In this document: piece by piece, positions 25,467 to 33,528 of the stretch | Position numbering within the stretch: the stretch's first letter is position 1 | Layout of the letters: every line of letters begins with the position of its first letter | NCBI RefSeq assembly: GCF_009857745.1 | Contig: NZ_WWEN01000006.1 | Location: 1-64,000 of the forward strand | Direction of reading: 5' to 3' | Source of the DNA: Thalassovita mangrovi | GTDB lineage: Bacteria > Pseudomonadota > Alphaproteobacteria > Rhodobacterales > Rhodobacteraceae | Length of the DNA: 64,000 nt | The notes under the pieces: model-generated | Seen by the model: only the letters and a program-made list of their open reading frames with translations | Told to the model about the DNA's origin: nothing | Databases searched by the model: none | Made by a program: the position numbers and the translations under genes

Positions 25467-26932
25467 GGCAGCATCCAATCCAGGTTGATAGCATATGCGG
25501 CAAGGACGATCCCCACGAGGATCAGCCCGCAGAACCGGCTGATCCGGTCCTTGATGGCGAACACCACCGGATCGTCGCCGATCTGATCGCGGTTGGCCCA
25601 CATCCAGCTGCGATAGGTCCAGAACATCATCACCGGCAGCATCAGCCATAGCACGCCCGGCGACTGGTAGCGGCCCTGGGCCTGTTCGTTGCTGATATAT
25701 TCGGCCATGGTCATCAGCGACAGGGCGGCGTTGGCGATGCCGAAGATCTGCACCACGATCACGTCGCCGGTATAGTAATTGCGCGACGGCAGGCGGCCCT
25801 CGGATTTGGCCCGGCTCAGTTCGATATAGCGCTTCATGTAGGCCAGGCTGAGGAAGAAGAAGAGCGAGAAGGTCAAGATCCACGGGCTGGGCACCACCTG
25901 GATCGCCGCCGCCCCGGCGACGATCCGCAAGGTGTAGAGCAGCGACAGCACCACCACGTCGATGGTGGAATAGACCTTCAGCCACAGCGAATAGGCCTGC
26001 GTCAGCCCGAGATAAAGCAGCAGCACCAGCCCGAATTGCCAGCCGACCGTGCCGAACCCGACCGCCAGCCCCGCCAGCATCAGGATCAGCGCCGCCGCGA
26101 CACCAGGTTTCGGAGTCAATTCGCCCGCCGCGAAGGGGCGTTTGCATTTGCTGGCATGGCTGCGATCGGCCTCGACATCGAGCATGTCATTGATCAGGTA
26201 CACCGCCGAGGCGCAGGCCGAAAACGCCACGAAGGCCAGCGCCGCGCGGGTTACGCTGAGCGCGTCGAAATACATGTGGGCAAAGAACAGCGGCACGAAG
26301 ACCAGGATGTTCTTGACCCATTGATGCGGCCGCATCGCCCGGAAAAGCGCCCGCCAGAACGACGCCGGATCGCCCGGCATCAGCGTCGCCGTCCCGTCCG
26401 CCGCCAGATCGCGCGCACCGGGAGGGATGGCGGCGAAGCCGCGCAGGCGCGCTTCGTGCCAGATCGGCAGATCGGCGCTTGAATCGCCCAGGTATTCGAA
26501 ACCGCCCGGCCCCGCCGCATCGCGGATCGCGGCCAGCTTGGTGGCGCCTTTCATGTTGTGCCCTGGCTCGGTGGCGATCACGTCGTCGAACAGCCCGGTG
26601 TGATCGGCCACCGCGCGGGCGACCTTGCTGTCGGCGGCGGTGGCCAGGAACACCCGCCGCCCGGCCCCGCGCGCCTTTTCCACATAGTCCAGAACGTCCG
26701 GGTTATAGGGCAAGATGTCGGCGTGGAATTCCATGTGATCGGACAGCGCCCGCTTCATACCGCTGACGCCGGTCGACGCGCCCCCCGACGCAACCGCCCA
26801 CAGCGCGGCGGGCGATTTGAACGCCCGCACCAGCAATTCCTGCGCCACATCGGTGCGGACCAGCGTGCCGTCCATATCCACGAAAAGCGGAATATCGGCA
26901 CGTTCGGAATGAGGATTAACACTATCCGGCAT
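25463..26932 (-). CDS. HAD hydrolase-UbiA prenyltransferase fusion (decaprenyl-phosphate phosphoribosyltransferase-like)
   Basis: The protein has 489 residues and two domains. Residues 10-190 form a HAD phosphatase domain (DMDGTLVRTD, ATAADSKVARA, YLGDSSADLPIW). Residues 205-489 form a polytopic UbiA domain with NDMLDVEADRSHASKCKRPF (first Asp-rich motif) and YSLWLKVYSTIDVVVLSLLYTLRI (second). The fused layout and RPHQWVKN are typical of enzymes that transfer phosphoribose to polyprenyl phosphate; the HAD domain could remove the 5-phosphate. It is divergent from the GT39 gene. The exact substrate is inferred from family, not shown. Confidence 0.82.
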   Translation of the reverse strand: MPDSVNPHSERADIPLFVDMDGTLVRTDVAQELLVRAFKSPAALWAVASGGASTGVSGMKRALSDHMEFHADILPYNPDVLDYVEKARGAGRRVFLATAADSKVARAVADHTGLFDDVIATEPGHNMKGATKLAAIRDAAGPGGFEYLGDSSADLPIWHEARLRGFAAIPPGARDLAADGTATLMPGDPASFWRALFRAMRPHQWVKNILVFVPLFFAHMYFDALSVTRAALAFVAFSACASAVYLINDMLDVEADRSHASKCKRPFAAGELTPKPGVAAALILMLAGLAVGFGTVGWQFGLVLLLYLGLTQAYSLWLKVYSTIDVVVLSLLYTLRIVAGAAAIQVVPSPWILTFSLFFFLSLAYMKRYIELSRAKSEGRLPSRNYYTGDVIVVQIFGIANAALSLMTMAEYISNEQAQGRYQSPGVLWLMLPVMMFWTYRSWMWANRDQIGDDPVVFAIKDRISRFCGLILVGIVLAAYAINLDWMLP

Positions 26933-27093
26933 GGCGGCCCATTATTTCCAACACCTGCAATTTAATCGCCAAAAAAGACCCGAAATCCAGAAATTCAGTT
27001 TCAAAACGACAGTTTTCTTTGCCCGCAACGCCCTAGCAGGCTACCCAATGAGGTATATTCCACGCAACGCTCGACTTTTTAACCACGATTTCG

Positions 27094-28809
27094 ATGAATA
27101 GTTTCGGCAAAACTGCGGCCATATTGTGCGTTATTTTATTCACTGCGGCATTTGTGCTGCGGCTGATCGGCGTCGACTATGGCTATTTCCACGGCGACGA
27201 ACGGGTCAACGAGGCGGCCAAGGTGCTGACCGGGCAGATCATCCCGGGTCAGCTTTTCTATCCTCCCTTCTTCAATTACCTGAACGCGGTGGCCTTCGGC
27301 GCGTTGTTCGTTTTCGGGCTGATGAGAGATTGGTGGGACGGCGCGGCGGATTTCCGGGCGCAGTATTTCAACGACCCGACCGTGTTTTACATCACCGCCC
27401 GCATGGTCACCGCCGCGATCAGCGCCCTGATGGCGCCGCTGTTTTTCCTAATCGCGCGCCGGCTGCAGCTGGACCTGGCGCGCGCCACACTGATCGCGCT
27501 GCTGGCGCTGCTGTTTCCGCTGGCCGTCTTCATGGCCCATATCGCCAAGGGCGATACCGGTCTGGCCACCGGGATGATCGCCTGTTTCTGGGCGCTGCTG
27601 GCGCGTCTGCAAACCGGCCGGCCGCTGCGATGGGATATCGTTCTGGGGCTTTGCGTGGCGCTGACGCTCAGCTTCAAGCAATCCGCGATTTTCGTGCTGT
27701 TCCCCCTCGCCATCGGGCTTTTCGTCCTGCTGGCCCGCGCCGAGGGCATGAAGGGCGCGGTGCTCTCGCTGCTGCGCGCCATCCTGGTGATCGCGGTGCT
27801 GTGGCCGGCGCTCAATATCGGCCTGATCCTCGATTTCGGCAATTTCCTCGACTACCAGCGGATACAGGCGGTGATGTCGGTGCAGCCCGGTGAGGGCGGC
27901 CCGCTTGCCGGACTGCCCGTCCTGGCCGCACGGGCGGCGGAGGTGATTTTCGGGCTCAACCCGGTGATGGCGGCGATTACGCTACTGACCCCGGTGCTTT
28001 TGCTGCGGCCCGGATGCGGATTGCCGCAGAAAGGCGCGCTTTGGGTGATCTGGCTGTCGCTGGCGATCGGCACGGTGGCGACCGCCATCCTGACCGGTCC
28101 GCGCCAGCCCGAACACCTGTGGATCGCCAATTTCGCCGGTTTCCTGCTGCTGGGCGGGCTGGTGTTGGCCGATCTGAGCCGGGCAAGTCAAACGATCCCC
28201 CGCGCCGCGGGCAGAGTGATCCTGGCTGCGGCGCTGGCCTTTTCCGTCCTGGGCACCGGCGAGGTGCTGAAACAGGCCCGCGCCGAAACGATCCAGCAGG
28301 CGGTGGGCAATTACATCCGCGATCATTTCGCCGACCGGAAAATCGTCACCTCGATGCCGCTGACCCTGCCGCAAGAAAAAGCCGCGCAGCAGATCGAACT
28401 GCAACGCACCGCGCGGCTGGCGCGCAAATACCGGGTAGAGCTGCCGCAGATGGCCGAGGAACGGCTGATCCGCCAATCCGCCCCCGACGCGATTCACTAC
28501 ATCAACATGCCGGGCGTGATGTTCGGGCTGGAAAGCGTGGATGAAAACGACCAGGACTACGAGGTCAAAGCCCATGCTTGGCCGCTGCAGCACGAAGAAT
28601 GGCAGCTCGACTATTGGCTGTCGCGCGGGTTCAGCATCTTCGTGGTGCGCGACTTTGACTATTACGCGCATGAGGCAGAACCGCAGATTCGGCGGCAGTT
28701 TTTCCAGACGCTGGAATCGGCCTGCGCCGCGGGGCCGCGTTTCCCACCCAGCAAGCCGCTGTTCCTGGAACGCGAGGTGCGGGTGTTCGACTGCGCGGCA
28801 CAGCAATAG
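27094..28809 (+). CDS. GT39-type membrane glycosyltransferase
   Basis: A 571-residue protein with about ten transmembrane helices in the first 390 residues and a soluble C-terminal domain. The first periplasmic loop contains GYFHGDERVNEAAK, with the acidic pair expected of ArnT/PMT-like lipid-linked-sugar transferases. No clear ribosome-binding site precedes ATG 27094. Such enzymes use polyprenyl-phosphate sugars in the periplasm to modify lipid A, glycans or proteins. Divergent placement next to the HAD-UbiA and EamA pair supports a common lipid-linked sugar pathway. Confidence 0.75.
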   Translation: MNSFGKTAAILCVILFTAAFVLRLIGVDYGYFHGDERVNEAAKVLTGQIIPGQLFYPPFFNYLNAVAFGALFVFGLMRDWWDGAADFRAQYFNDPTVFYITARMVTAAISALMAPLFFLIARRLQLDLARATLIALLALLFPLAVFMAHIAKGDTGLATGMIACFWALLARLQTGRPLRWDIVLGLCVALTLSFKQSAIFVLFPLAIGLFVLLARAEGMKGAVLSLLRAILVIAVLWPALNIGLILDFGNFLDYQRIQAVMSVQPGEGGPLAGLPVLAARAAEVIFGLNPVMAAITLLTPVLLLRPGCGLPQKGALWVIWLSLAIGTVATAILTGPRQPEHLWIANFAGFLLLGGLVLADLSRASQTIPRAAGRVILAAALAFSVLGTGEVLKQARAETIQQAVGNYIRDHFADRKIVTSMPLTLPQEKAAQQIELQRTARLARKYRVELPQMAEERLIRQSAPDAIHYINMPGVMFGLESVDENDQDYEVKAHAWPLQHEEWQLDYWLSRGFSIFVVRDFDYYAHEAEPQIRRQFFQTLESACAAGPRFPPSKPLFLEREVRVFDCAAQQ

Positions 28810-28866
28810 CGGCGCAACGCCGCCCCCACATTCGGGGCCATCAACCGTCTATCGATTTTGGGGTGA

Positions 28867-28943
28867 TGGTACCGCCTCCCCGGCTTGAACGGGGGACCTC
28901 TGGATCCACAATCCAGCGCTCTAACCAACTGAGCTAAGGCGGC
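28867..28943 (-). tRNA. tRNA-His (anticodon GTG)
   Basis: A 77-nt cloverleaf with acceptor GCCGCCT/AGGCGGT, D-stem GCTC/GAGC, anticodon stem CTGGA/TCCAG with loop TTGTGGA, T-stem CCCCG/CGGGG with TTCAAGC, and an encoded CCA. The discriminator is A73, the first pair is G1-U72, and the base before position 1 is T, so no G-1 is encoded. This unusual form is known for alphaproteobacterial tRNA-His. Confidence 0.96.
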
Positions 28944-28954
28944 ACTGTTCGGGC

Positions 28955-28983
28955 GATTTAGCCTTCCTGACCGGGGATTGCAA
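28955..28983 (-). promoter_or_regulatory. tRNA-His promoter
   Basis: On the minus strand TTGCAA (28978-28983) and TAAATC (28955-28960) are separated by exactly 17 bp. The -10 ends 11 bases before the mature tRNA 5' end. Confidence 0.7.
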
Positions 28984-28988
28984 GCCCG

Positions 28989-29471
28989 TTAAAGCGCAAT
29001 TTCCCAGCTTTGTTCGACAAGATCGGTTCCGAAGCTGTGCACCGGCTCGGACCGGGTCAGTGTCCAGCCGTTGCGGGCGTAAAGCGCGCAGGCGGCGGCG
29101 TGGCTTTCATGGGTCCAAAGCACCATGCGCCGGTATCCCTTTGCGCGCGCATAGTCCATGCAGGCAGACAGCAGGCGCTGGCCCAGCCCCATTCCCCTTG
29201 CTGCCGGCACCAGCAGGAACAGGCGCAGCTTGGCGGTCTCGTCGTCCTGGCGGACGCAGAACACGCTGCCCAGCCGCTGGCCGTCCTGTTCGGCGATCCA
29301 GGCCCGTTCACAGGCCGGATCGTGGTTGCGGATGTAATTGGCCAGAATCTCGGCCACCAGGGCTTCGAAGCTTTCGTCGAATCCTTCATCACGGGCATAA
29401 AGCACCGCGTGCTGTTCGATCAGCCAGCCCGCATCGCCAATTTGCAAATCGCGCAAGATCACGTCACTCAT
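28989..29471 (-). CDS. GNAT-family N-acetyltransferase
   Basis: A 160-residue GNAT protein. The acetyl-CoA-binding motif is LRLFLLVPAARGMGLGQRLLSACMDYARAKGY near residues 82-113, followed by LWTHESHAAACALYARNGW, which is motif B. It is of the stand-alone type often fused to MarR regulators elsewhere. I use ATG 29471 (MSDVILRD); an in-frame ATG at 29501 would add ten residues. Substrate unknown. Confidence 0.85.
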   Translation of the reverse strand: MSDVILRDLQIGDAGWLIEQHAVLYARDEGFDESFEALVAEILANYIRNHDPACERAWIAEQDGQRLGSVFCVRQDDETAKLRLFLLVPAARGMGLGQRLLSACMDYARAKGYRRMVLWTHESHAAACALYARNGWTLTRSEPVHSFGTDLVEQSWEIAL

Positions 29472-29549
29472 GCCGGCAGCAAACCCCTCTGCGGCTTGCA
29501 ATGCAAGGGCGAAAGCGCTAGCTGAACCCTGTCAAAGGAGAGCCGGACC

Positions 29550-29738
29550 ATGGGCATCAACACCGAACGCGATATCGAAGCCAACCTGCAGATCGGGCCG
29601 ACCGATCAGGGCATGGTGCGACTGTTCATCGAAGGCCAGGGGATCGAGATCCCGATGGATTTCGACCCCGAGGAAGCCGAGGAAATCGCCGAGGAAATCC
29701 GCGCCGCCGCCCAGGCCGCCCGCGCCGTCAAGCGCTAA
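29550..29738 (+). CDS. DUF6324-family small acidic protein
   Basis: A 62-residue protein, MGINTERDIEANLQIGPTDQ..., ending with an acidic helix (DFDPEEAEEIAEEIRAAAQAARA). AAAGGAG precedes the ATG at good spacing. It resembles a short conserved protein family of Rhodobacteraceae of unknown function. The last 4 bases overlap the 3' end of the converging mmcB gene. Confidence 0.8.
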   Translation: MGINTERDIEANLQIGPTDQGMVRLFIEGQGIEIPMDFDPEEAEEIAEEIRAAAQAARAVKR

Positions 29739-30187
29739 GCCCTTGGGTCGCGCAGCGCCTGCAGCCGCCGCGCGGCGTGGGTGGCGAATTTGTGGGTCAG
29801 AACCTTGCGCCGGGGCGCGGCAAGTTTTGCCTCCGCCCCCATGCGGATGATTTCGCCGCCATAGGCGTCGGCGATCATCAGCCCGGTCCCGTCCGGCAGC
29901 AGATCGGTGGGGAAATCCGCATCCACCGCCCAGAAATAGCGGTCGCACCAATCCAGATAGCCCTGCCATTTATTGTCCGACTGGAAATCGGCGCGGCTGG
30001 ATTTGCACTCGAACACCCAAATCTCGCCCTTGGGGCCCAGCCCAATCACATCCACCCGCAGCCCGCGCGCGGGCACGAATTCCTCGACCGAGACGAAGCC
30101 GTAACTGCCGAGCGCCCGCGCCACGCCGCGCGCCAGAAGCTGGCCGGGCTGCATCGTGTCGGGCGGGATTTGGGCGTGGGAGTCCAT
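29735..30187 (-). CDS. mmcB: MmcB-family DNA repair protein
   Basis: About 150 residues. Conserved segments are PGQLLARGVARALGSYGF, the nuclease-like core RVDVIGLGPKGEIWVFECKSSRADFQSDNKWQGYLDWCD (PD-(D/E)xK pattern with Asp, Glu and Lys), and GLMIADAYGGEIIRM. MmcB proteins are SOS-regulated in Caulobacter and linked to mitomycin C resistance (family knowledge). The start is uncertain: ATG 30187 fits the usual length, and ATG 30205 or 30199 are alternatives; none has a clear ribosome-binding site. Confidence 0.82.
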   Translation of the reverse strand: MDSHAQIPPDTMQPGQLLARGVARALGSYGFVSVEEFVPARGLRVDVIGLGPKGEIWVFECKSSRADFQSDNKWQGYLDWCDRYFWAVDADFPTDLLPDGTGLMIADAYGGEIIRMGAEAKLAAPRRKVLTHKFATHAARRLQALRDPRA

Positions 30188-30233
30188 GGCCGATATCATG
30201 AACATATCGTGAACAAATGCAAGCCCGGAGGGG

Positions 30234-30329
30234 GCTTCGCCTGAACGGCGAAGCGGATGGGGGCGCTGCCCCCGTCGCCGCGAGCGGCGACTCCCCCGGG
30301 ATATTTATGAACAGAAGAAGCCGGGGGAG
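30234..30329. repeat. Intergenic hairpin array A (roseobacter REP-like)
   Basis: Four adjacent inverted repeats: GCTTCGC/GCGAAGC (30234-30254), GGGGG/CCCCC (near 30259-30273), GTCGCCG/CGGCGAC (30274-30291), and CTCCCCCGG/CCGGGGGAG (30291-30329). The last loop contains GATATTTATGAACAGAAGAAG, a variant of the core shared with the arrays at 36.4 and 41.9 kb. Confidence 0.75.
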
Positions 30330-30344
30330 CGTTTCGCGTGGCCG

Positions 30345-32006
30345 TCAGTGGCGGGTGGGGGATTTTTCCGCCGGCTCCCCCGACGGCTTGGCGGCGCCGG
30401 GGTGCCAGTCGATGTGGTAGACCCGGTTGAAGTGGTCTTCCAGGTAGGAGCCGAGCGCCTCGAAGGTGCTGGAGAGCTTGGTGAATTCTTCCTGTCCCAG
30501 CACCAGCGCCGTGCCGTCGGTCAGGGCGCGCACCGTGCCGAAGCGGGTGGATTCGCCCATGATCATCCTCTCGCCGAAATGGCCGCCGGGGCCGACTTCG
30601 CGGGTCACGGTTTCGCCGGTGGTTTCGTCCTGGTAGCTGACTTCGAACCTGCCGCTGACGACGGTATAGAACCCGTCCGAGCGGTTGCCCTTCTCGAATA
30701 CCGGGTCGCCGGCGGCGTAATGGACATAGCGCGCGCCTTCCTTTTCGGGGGCCCGCAGCGCCACCACGGAACGCGGCCGGATGCTGTCGAGCAGCCAGTT
30801 CAGGAACACCCGCAGCTTGGTGTCGAAGCCGGGCATGAAGCTGAGGTAATACATCCGCCAGAGCAGCCATGCGGGGTAGCCGGAAACCTTGATCCCGAAG
30901 ACTTCCGCCACGCCCCGCCGCGCGCCCAGAGAGGCGAGCGCGCCACGGCTTTTGTACTTGAACGGCTTGAGCGGTTTGCCCTGCACGGCGGCTTGGATGT
31001 TCTGCGCGATCTGGCTGGCTTCTCGCACCGCGAACTGGGCGGTGGGCGGGGCGAAATCGTCGCGTTCCTTGGCGTCGTCCTTCAGCGGGATCAGCGCGCA
31101 ATCGCCCAGAGACCAGACGTTTTCGCGCCCCTTTGCCTGCATTGTGCGGTCGACCGCGACGCGGCCATGGGTCAGTTCCAGGTCCATATCGAGAATGACC
31201 GGCGACGGCGCGTTGCCGATCGTCGCGACGATGGTCCGGGTCGGGATGACTTCGCCGGTAGAGGTGACCAGGCGGCGGCCGGTGACCGAGGCGACGCCGG
31301 TGTTGAACATCACCTCGACGCCGCGCTTTTCAAGCTGCTTGACCGCGTAGGCGGCAAGGCTTTCGGGCAGTTCGTTCAGGGCGCGCGGGGCGAATTCCAC
31401 CGCGATGACACGGATTTCGGACGGGTCGATATTGGGGTAGTATTTCAGCGACCGGTCGATCAGTTCCTTCATCTCGCCGATGCATTCGATGCCGGAAAAG
31501 CCAGCGCCCACCACCACGAAGGTCAGCGCCTCGCGCTTGACCTCGGGCAGGAAGGTCACGTCGGCATGTTCGAGTCGTTCGATGATATGGGCGCGCATCC
31601 GGCGCGCGTCTTCCAGCGTCTTCATCTTCAGCGCATGGTCTTCCAGACCCGGCACCCGGCTGAGGTCGATGCGCGATCCCATGGCGATCACCAGGTGGTC
31701 GTATTCGATTTCGGTCGGGCGGCGCTGCACGCCCTGGAAGACGGTGACGACCTGGCGGTCGAAATCGACGGAATGGATCGTGGCCTTGCGCAGCCGCACG
31801 CCAGCCAGCAATTCGCGCAGCGAGGTGACCGCGTGCATGCTGGTGATCGCGCCCGCCGCGACTTCGGGCAGCAAGGGCTGGAAGACGAAATAGTTTTCTT
31901 CGCTGATCAGCTGGATCTCGGCCTCGTCGCCGAACCGTTTGCGCAGCTCGCGCGCTGCGTAGAGGCCGCCGAAGCCGCCGCCCAAGACAAGGAGTTTCTG
32001 TGCCAC
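30345..32006 (-). CDS. NDH-2-like FAD/NAD(P) oxidoreductase fused to a cyclic-nucleotide-binding domain
   Basis: The protein has 553 residues. Residues 1-400 are a type II NADH:quinone oxidoreductase-like protein: LVLGGGFGGLYAARELRK at the N-terminus, VVVGAGFSGIECIGEM near residue 167, VWSLGDCALIP near 300, and the amphipathic C-terminal part (WRMYYLSFMPGFDTKLRVFLNWLLD). Residues 405-530 form a cNMP-binding beta-barrel (VFEKGNRSDGFYTVVSGRFEV...GPGGHFGERMIMGESTRFGTVRALTDGTALVL). The GERMIMG/R pattern resembles a phosphate-binding cassette. Electron flow from NADH to quinone would thus be under nucleotide or allosteric control; this is inference. Confidence 0.85.
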   Translation of the reverse strand: MAQKLLVLGGGFGGLYAARELRKRFGDEAEIQLISEENYFVFQPLLPEVAAGAITSMHAVTSLRELLAGVRLRKATIHSVDFDRQVVTVFQGVQRRPTEIEYDHLVIAMGSRIDLSRVPGLEDHALKMKTLEDARRMRAHIIERLEHADVTFLPEVKREALTFVVVGAGFSGIECIGEMKELIDRSLKYYPNIDPSEIRVIAVEFAPRALNELPESLAAYAVKQLEKRGVEVMFNTGVASVTGRRLVTSTGEVIPTRTIVATIGNAPSPVILDMDLELTHGRVAVDRTMQAKGRENVWSLGDCALIPLKDDAKERDDFAPPTAQFAVREASQIAQNIQAAVQGKPLKPFKYKSRGALASLGARRGVAEVFGIKVSGYPAWLLWRMYYLSFMPGFDTKLRVFLNWLLDSIRPRSVVALRAPEKEGARYVHYAAGDPVFEKGNRSDGFYTVVSGRFEVSYQDETTGETVTREVGPGGHFGERMIMGESTRFGTVRALTDGTALVLGQEEFTKLSSTFEALGSYLEDHFNRVYHIDWHPGAAKPSGEPAEKSPTRH

Positions 32007-32268
32007 GCGTAATTTCCTTTTGTGACCCCGATCCCCCCGTTTGCGCCTGCAATACCCCCGGCGGCGGAAAATGTCACGCTCGAATTGATATTTTTAGCTG
32101 CAATTTCAGACACTTAGACGTATGCAACGGTATGCAAACCGATTTAATCCTTTATCGTCAATCTGATGCGCGGCGCGGATGAGAGCTGCGACATTTTCCC
32201 TTTTAAGCCGTATCGGGGTCGGCAAACGGGGGCTTGGCGGGTTTTTACCGCCGCCCTGCCCCGCCCCC

Positions 32269-32297
32269 TTGTCGCGGAGCGCGGGAGGAACTAAATA
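32269..32297 (+). promoter_or_regulatory. Promoter of the 6S RNA gene
   Basis: TTGTCG (32269-32274), a 17 bp spacer and TAAATA (32292-32297). The expected start site, about 7 bases downstream, falls at the foot of the closing stem of the RNA. Confidence 0.75.
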
Positions 32298-32303
32298 GGG
32301 CCC

Positions 32304-32464
32304 TGGCGGGTTCTGCTCTTCTCGTTATTCGGTTGCATTCCGGTGGCCTTAAGCAATTCCGAGGGAGCTGGCTCTGTTCAGGTCCTGGCCTGATTACCTG
32401 GCGCCCACCTGTATATACAGGTCCTCGGGAATGAGATAACCCCACGGTCGCTGCGGGCCCGCCA
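32304..32464 (+). ncRNA. ssrS: 6S RNA (SsrS)
   Basis: About 160 nt with a closing stem between GGCGGGTTCTGC (32305-32316) and GCGGGCCCGCC (32453-32463), with one bulge. Internal segments such as GGTGGCCTTAAGCAA, GGGAGCTGGCTCTG, GGCGCCCACCTG and TCGGGAATGAGATAACCCC resemble the conserved parts of alphaproteobacterial 6S RNA as I remember them. 6S RNA imitates an open promoter and sequesters sigma-70 RNA polymerase. A T-rich run (CACTTTTC) follows the closing stem. No protein-coding pattern is seen. Ends are estimated to within about 5 bases. Confidence 0.85.
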
Positions 32465-32538
32465 CTTTTCACAAAACTTCGATGCAATATGGGGCTTTTG
32501 TACCGGGTTTCGGTACGGATCGCCCTGCCCCCAGACAT

Positions 32539-32570
32539 GAAAAAACCGGCCGCGGACCCGGGCCGGTTTT
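32539..32570 (-). terminator. Intrinsic terminator of the nusB-proximal membrane protein gene
   Basis: Perfect 10 bp arms AAAACCGGCC (32542-32551) and GGCCGGTTTT (32561-32570). On the minus strand the stem is followed by a run of T. It lies 24 bases after the stop of the gene at 32594-32920. Confidence 0.85.
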
Positions 32571-32593
32571 CGGAATTCGCAGCGGCTGAGAAA

Positions 32594-32920
32594 TCAGCGG
32601 CGGGTCAGGCTGTTCTTGGCCTTGGCCTCTTCCCGGACGGGGACCATGCGGGTCATGTCGACGCGGATCGGGGCACGCTTGCCGCCATTGCCGTCGTCGT
32701 CGTCCTTCATCCGCATCACCGCGATGGCGAATTGCACCCCGGCAAAGACGATGCCGTTGGCGAACCACAGCACGAAGACCGCCAGCAACCCGCTGCTGGA
32801 ATGGGTCACCAGGTGCCACAGGTTGGCGATGTCGAAGTACAGCAGCATCGCCACGAAGGCCGCCGCGATCCCATAGCCGATCAACACATTGACGATATAC
32901 ATGCGGATGAGTTTCGGCAT
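32594..32920 (-). CDS. Small conserved inner-membrane protein, function unknown
   Basis: A 108-residue protein beginning MPKLIRMYIVNVLIGYGIAA, with two hydrophobic helices (about residues 9-30 and 48-72) and a basic C-terminal tail (KRAPIRVDMTRMVPVREEAK). GAGGAG precedes ATG 32920 at 8 bases; the longer frame upstream has no site. It follows nusB by 119 bases on the same strand and ends in a good terminator. I do not recognise a named family. Confidence 0.75.
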   Translation of the reverse strand: MPKLIRMYIVNVLIGYGIAAAFVAMLLYFDIANLWHLVTHSSSGLLAVFVLWFANGIVFAGVQFAIAVMRMKDDDDGNGGKRAPIRVDMTRMVPVREEAKAKNSLTRR

Positions 32921-33039
32921 TTCGACATCTCCTCTAGTCACCCTACAAAGATATCCCTTTGTCCGGATGATGCAAGGCGCCTGCGCATATTGGGCCGGGG
33001 TTTGGCGCAATTAAGCCGTTTTGCCGCAGATTTCGGCGT

Positions 33040-33528
33040 TCAGAACGCTTCGGGCCTGGCTTCGCGCGCCATGTGGTCGAGCACCGCGTTGACGAATCTC
33101 GGCTCTTTCCCTTCGGGGAAAAACGCCTGCGCCACCGCCACGAATTCGGTGATCACCACCTTGGGCGGGGTATCCGTTTGCGTCAATTCGGCCCCGGCGG
33201 CGCGGAACAGCGCCCGCAGCGTCGGGTCGATCCGCGCGATCGGCCATTTGGCGACCAGCGCCCGGTCGGTCATCTGGTCGATCTTGGCCTGCCAGTTCAC
33301 CGCCTCGCGCATCAGCTGGCGGAACAGGTCTGCATCGCCCTCGATCATTTCGTCGCCGTCGTAAACCGCGCCGAAGCGATGATCGAGGAATTCGACCATG
33401 ACCTGATCCACGGTCTGGCCCGACTGTTCCATCTGGAACAGCGCCTGCACCGCGTACAGCCGCGCGGCCGATTTCATCTTGCGCTTCTGGTTACCGGAAA
33501 GCGATTTATCGTCGGGGGCGGAGGTCAT
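33040..33528 (-). CDS. nusB: Transcription antitermination factor NusB
   Basis: A 162-residue NusB. Conserved parts are KRKMKSAARLYAVQALFQMEQSG near residue 15 and LRALFRAAGAELTQTDTPPKVVITEFVAVAQAFFPEGKEPRFVNAVLDHMARE at the C-terminus. It binds boxA RNA with NusE during rRNA antitermination. The start overlaps the ribH stop by 4 bp, the common ribH-nusB arrangement. Confidence 0.95.
   Translation of the reverse strand: MTSAPDDKSLSGNQKRKMKSAARLYAVQALFQMEQSGQTVDQVMVEFLDHRFGAVYDGDEMIEGDADLFRQLMREAVNWQAKIDQMTDRALVAKWPIARIDPTLRALFRAAGAELTQTDTPPKVVITEFVAVAQAFFPEGKEPRFVNAVLDHMAREARPEAF

Noticed and set aside
32245-32538. Short open frames over the 6S RNA region on both strands
   Set aside because: They overlap a structured RNA with its own promoter, and their products resemble no protein family.
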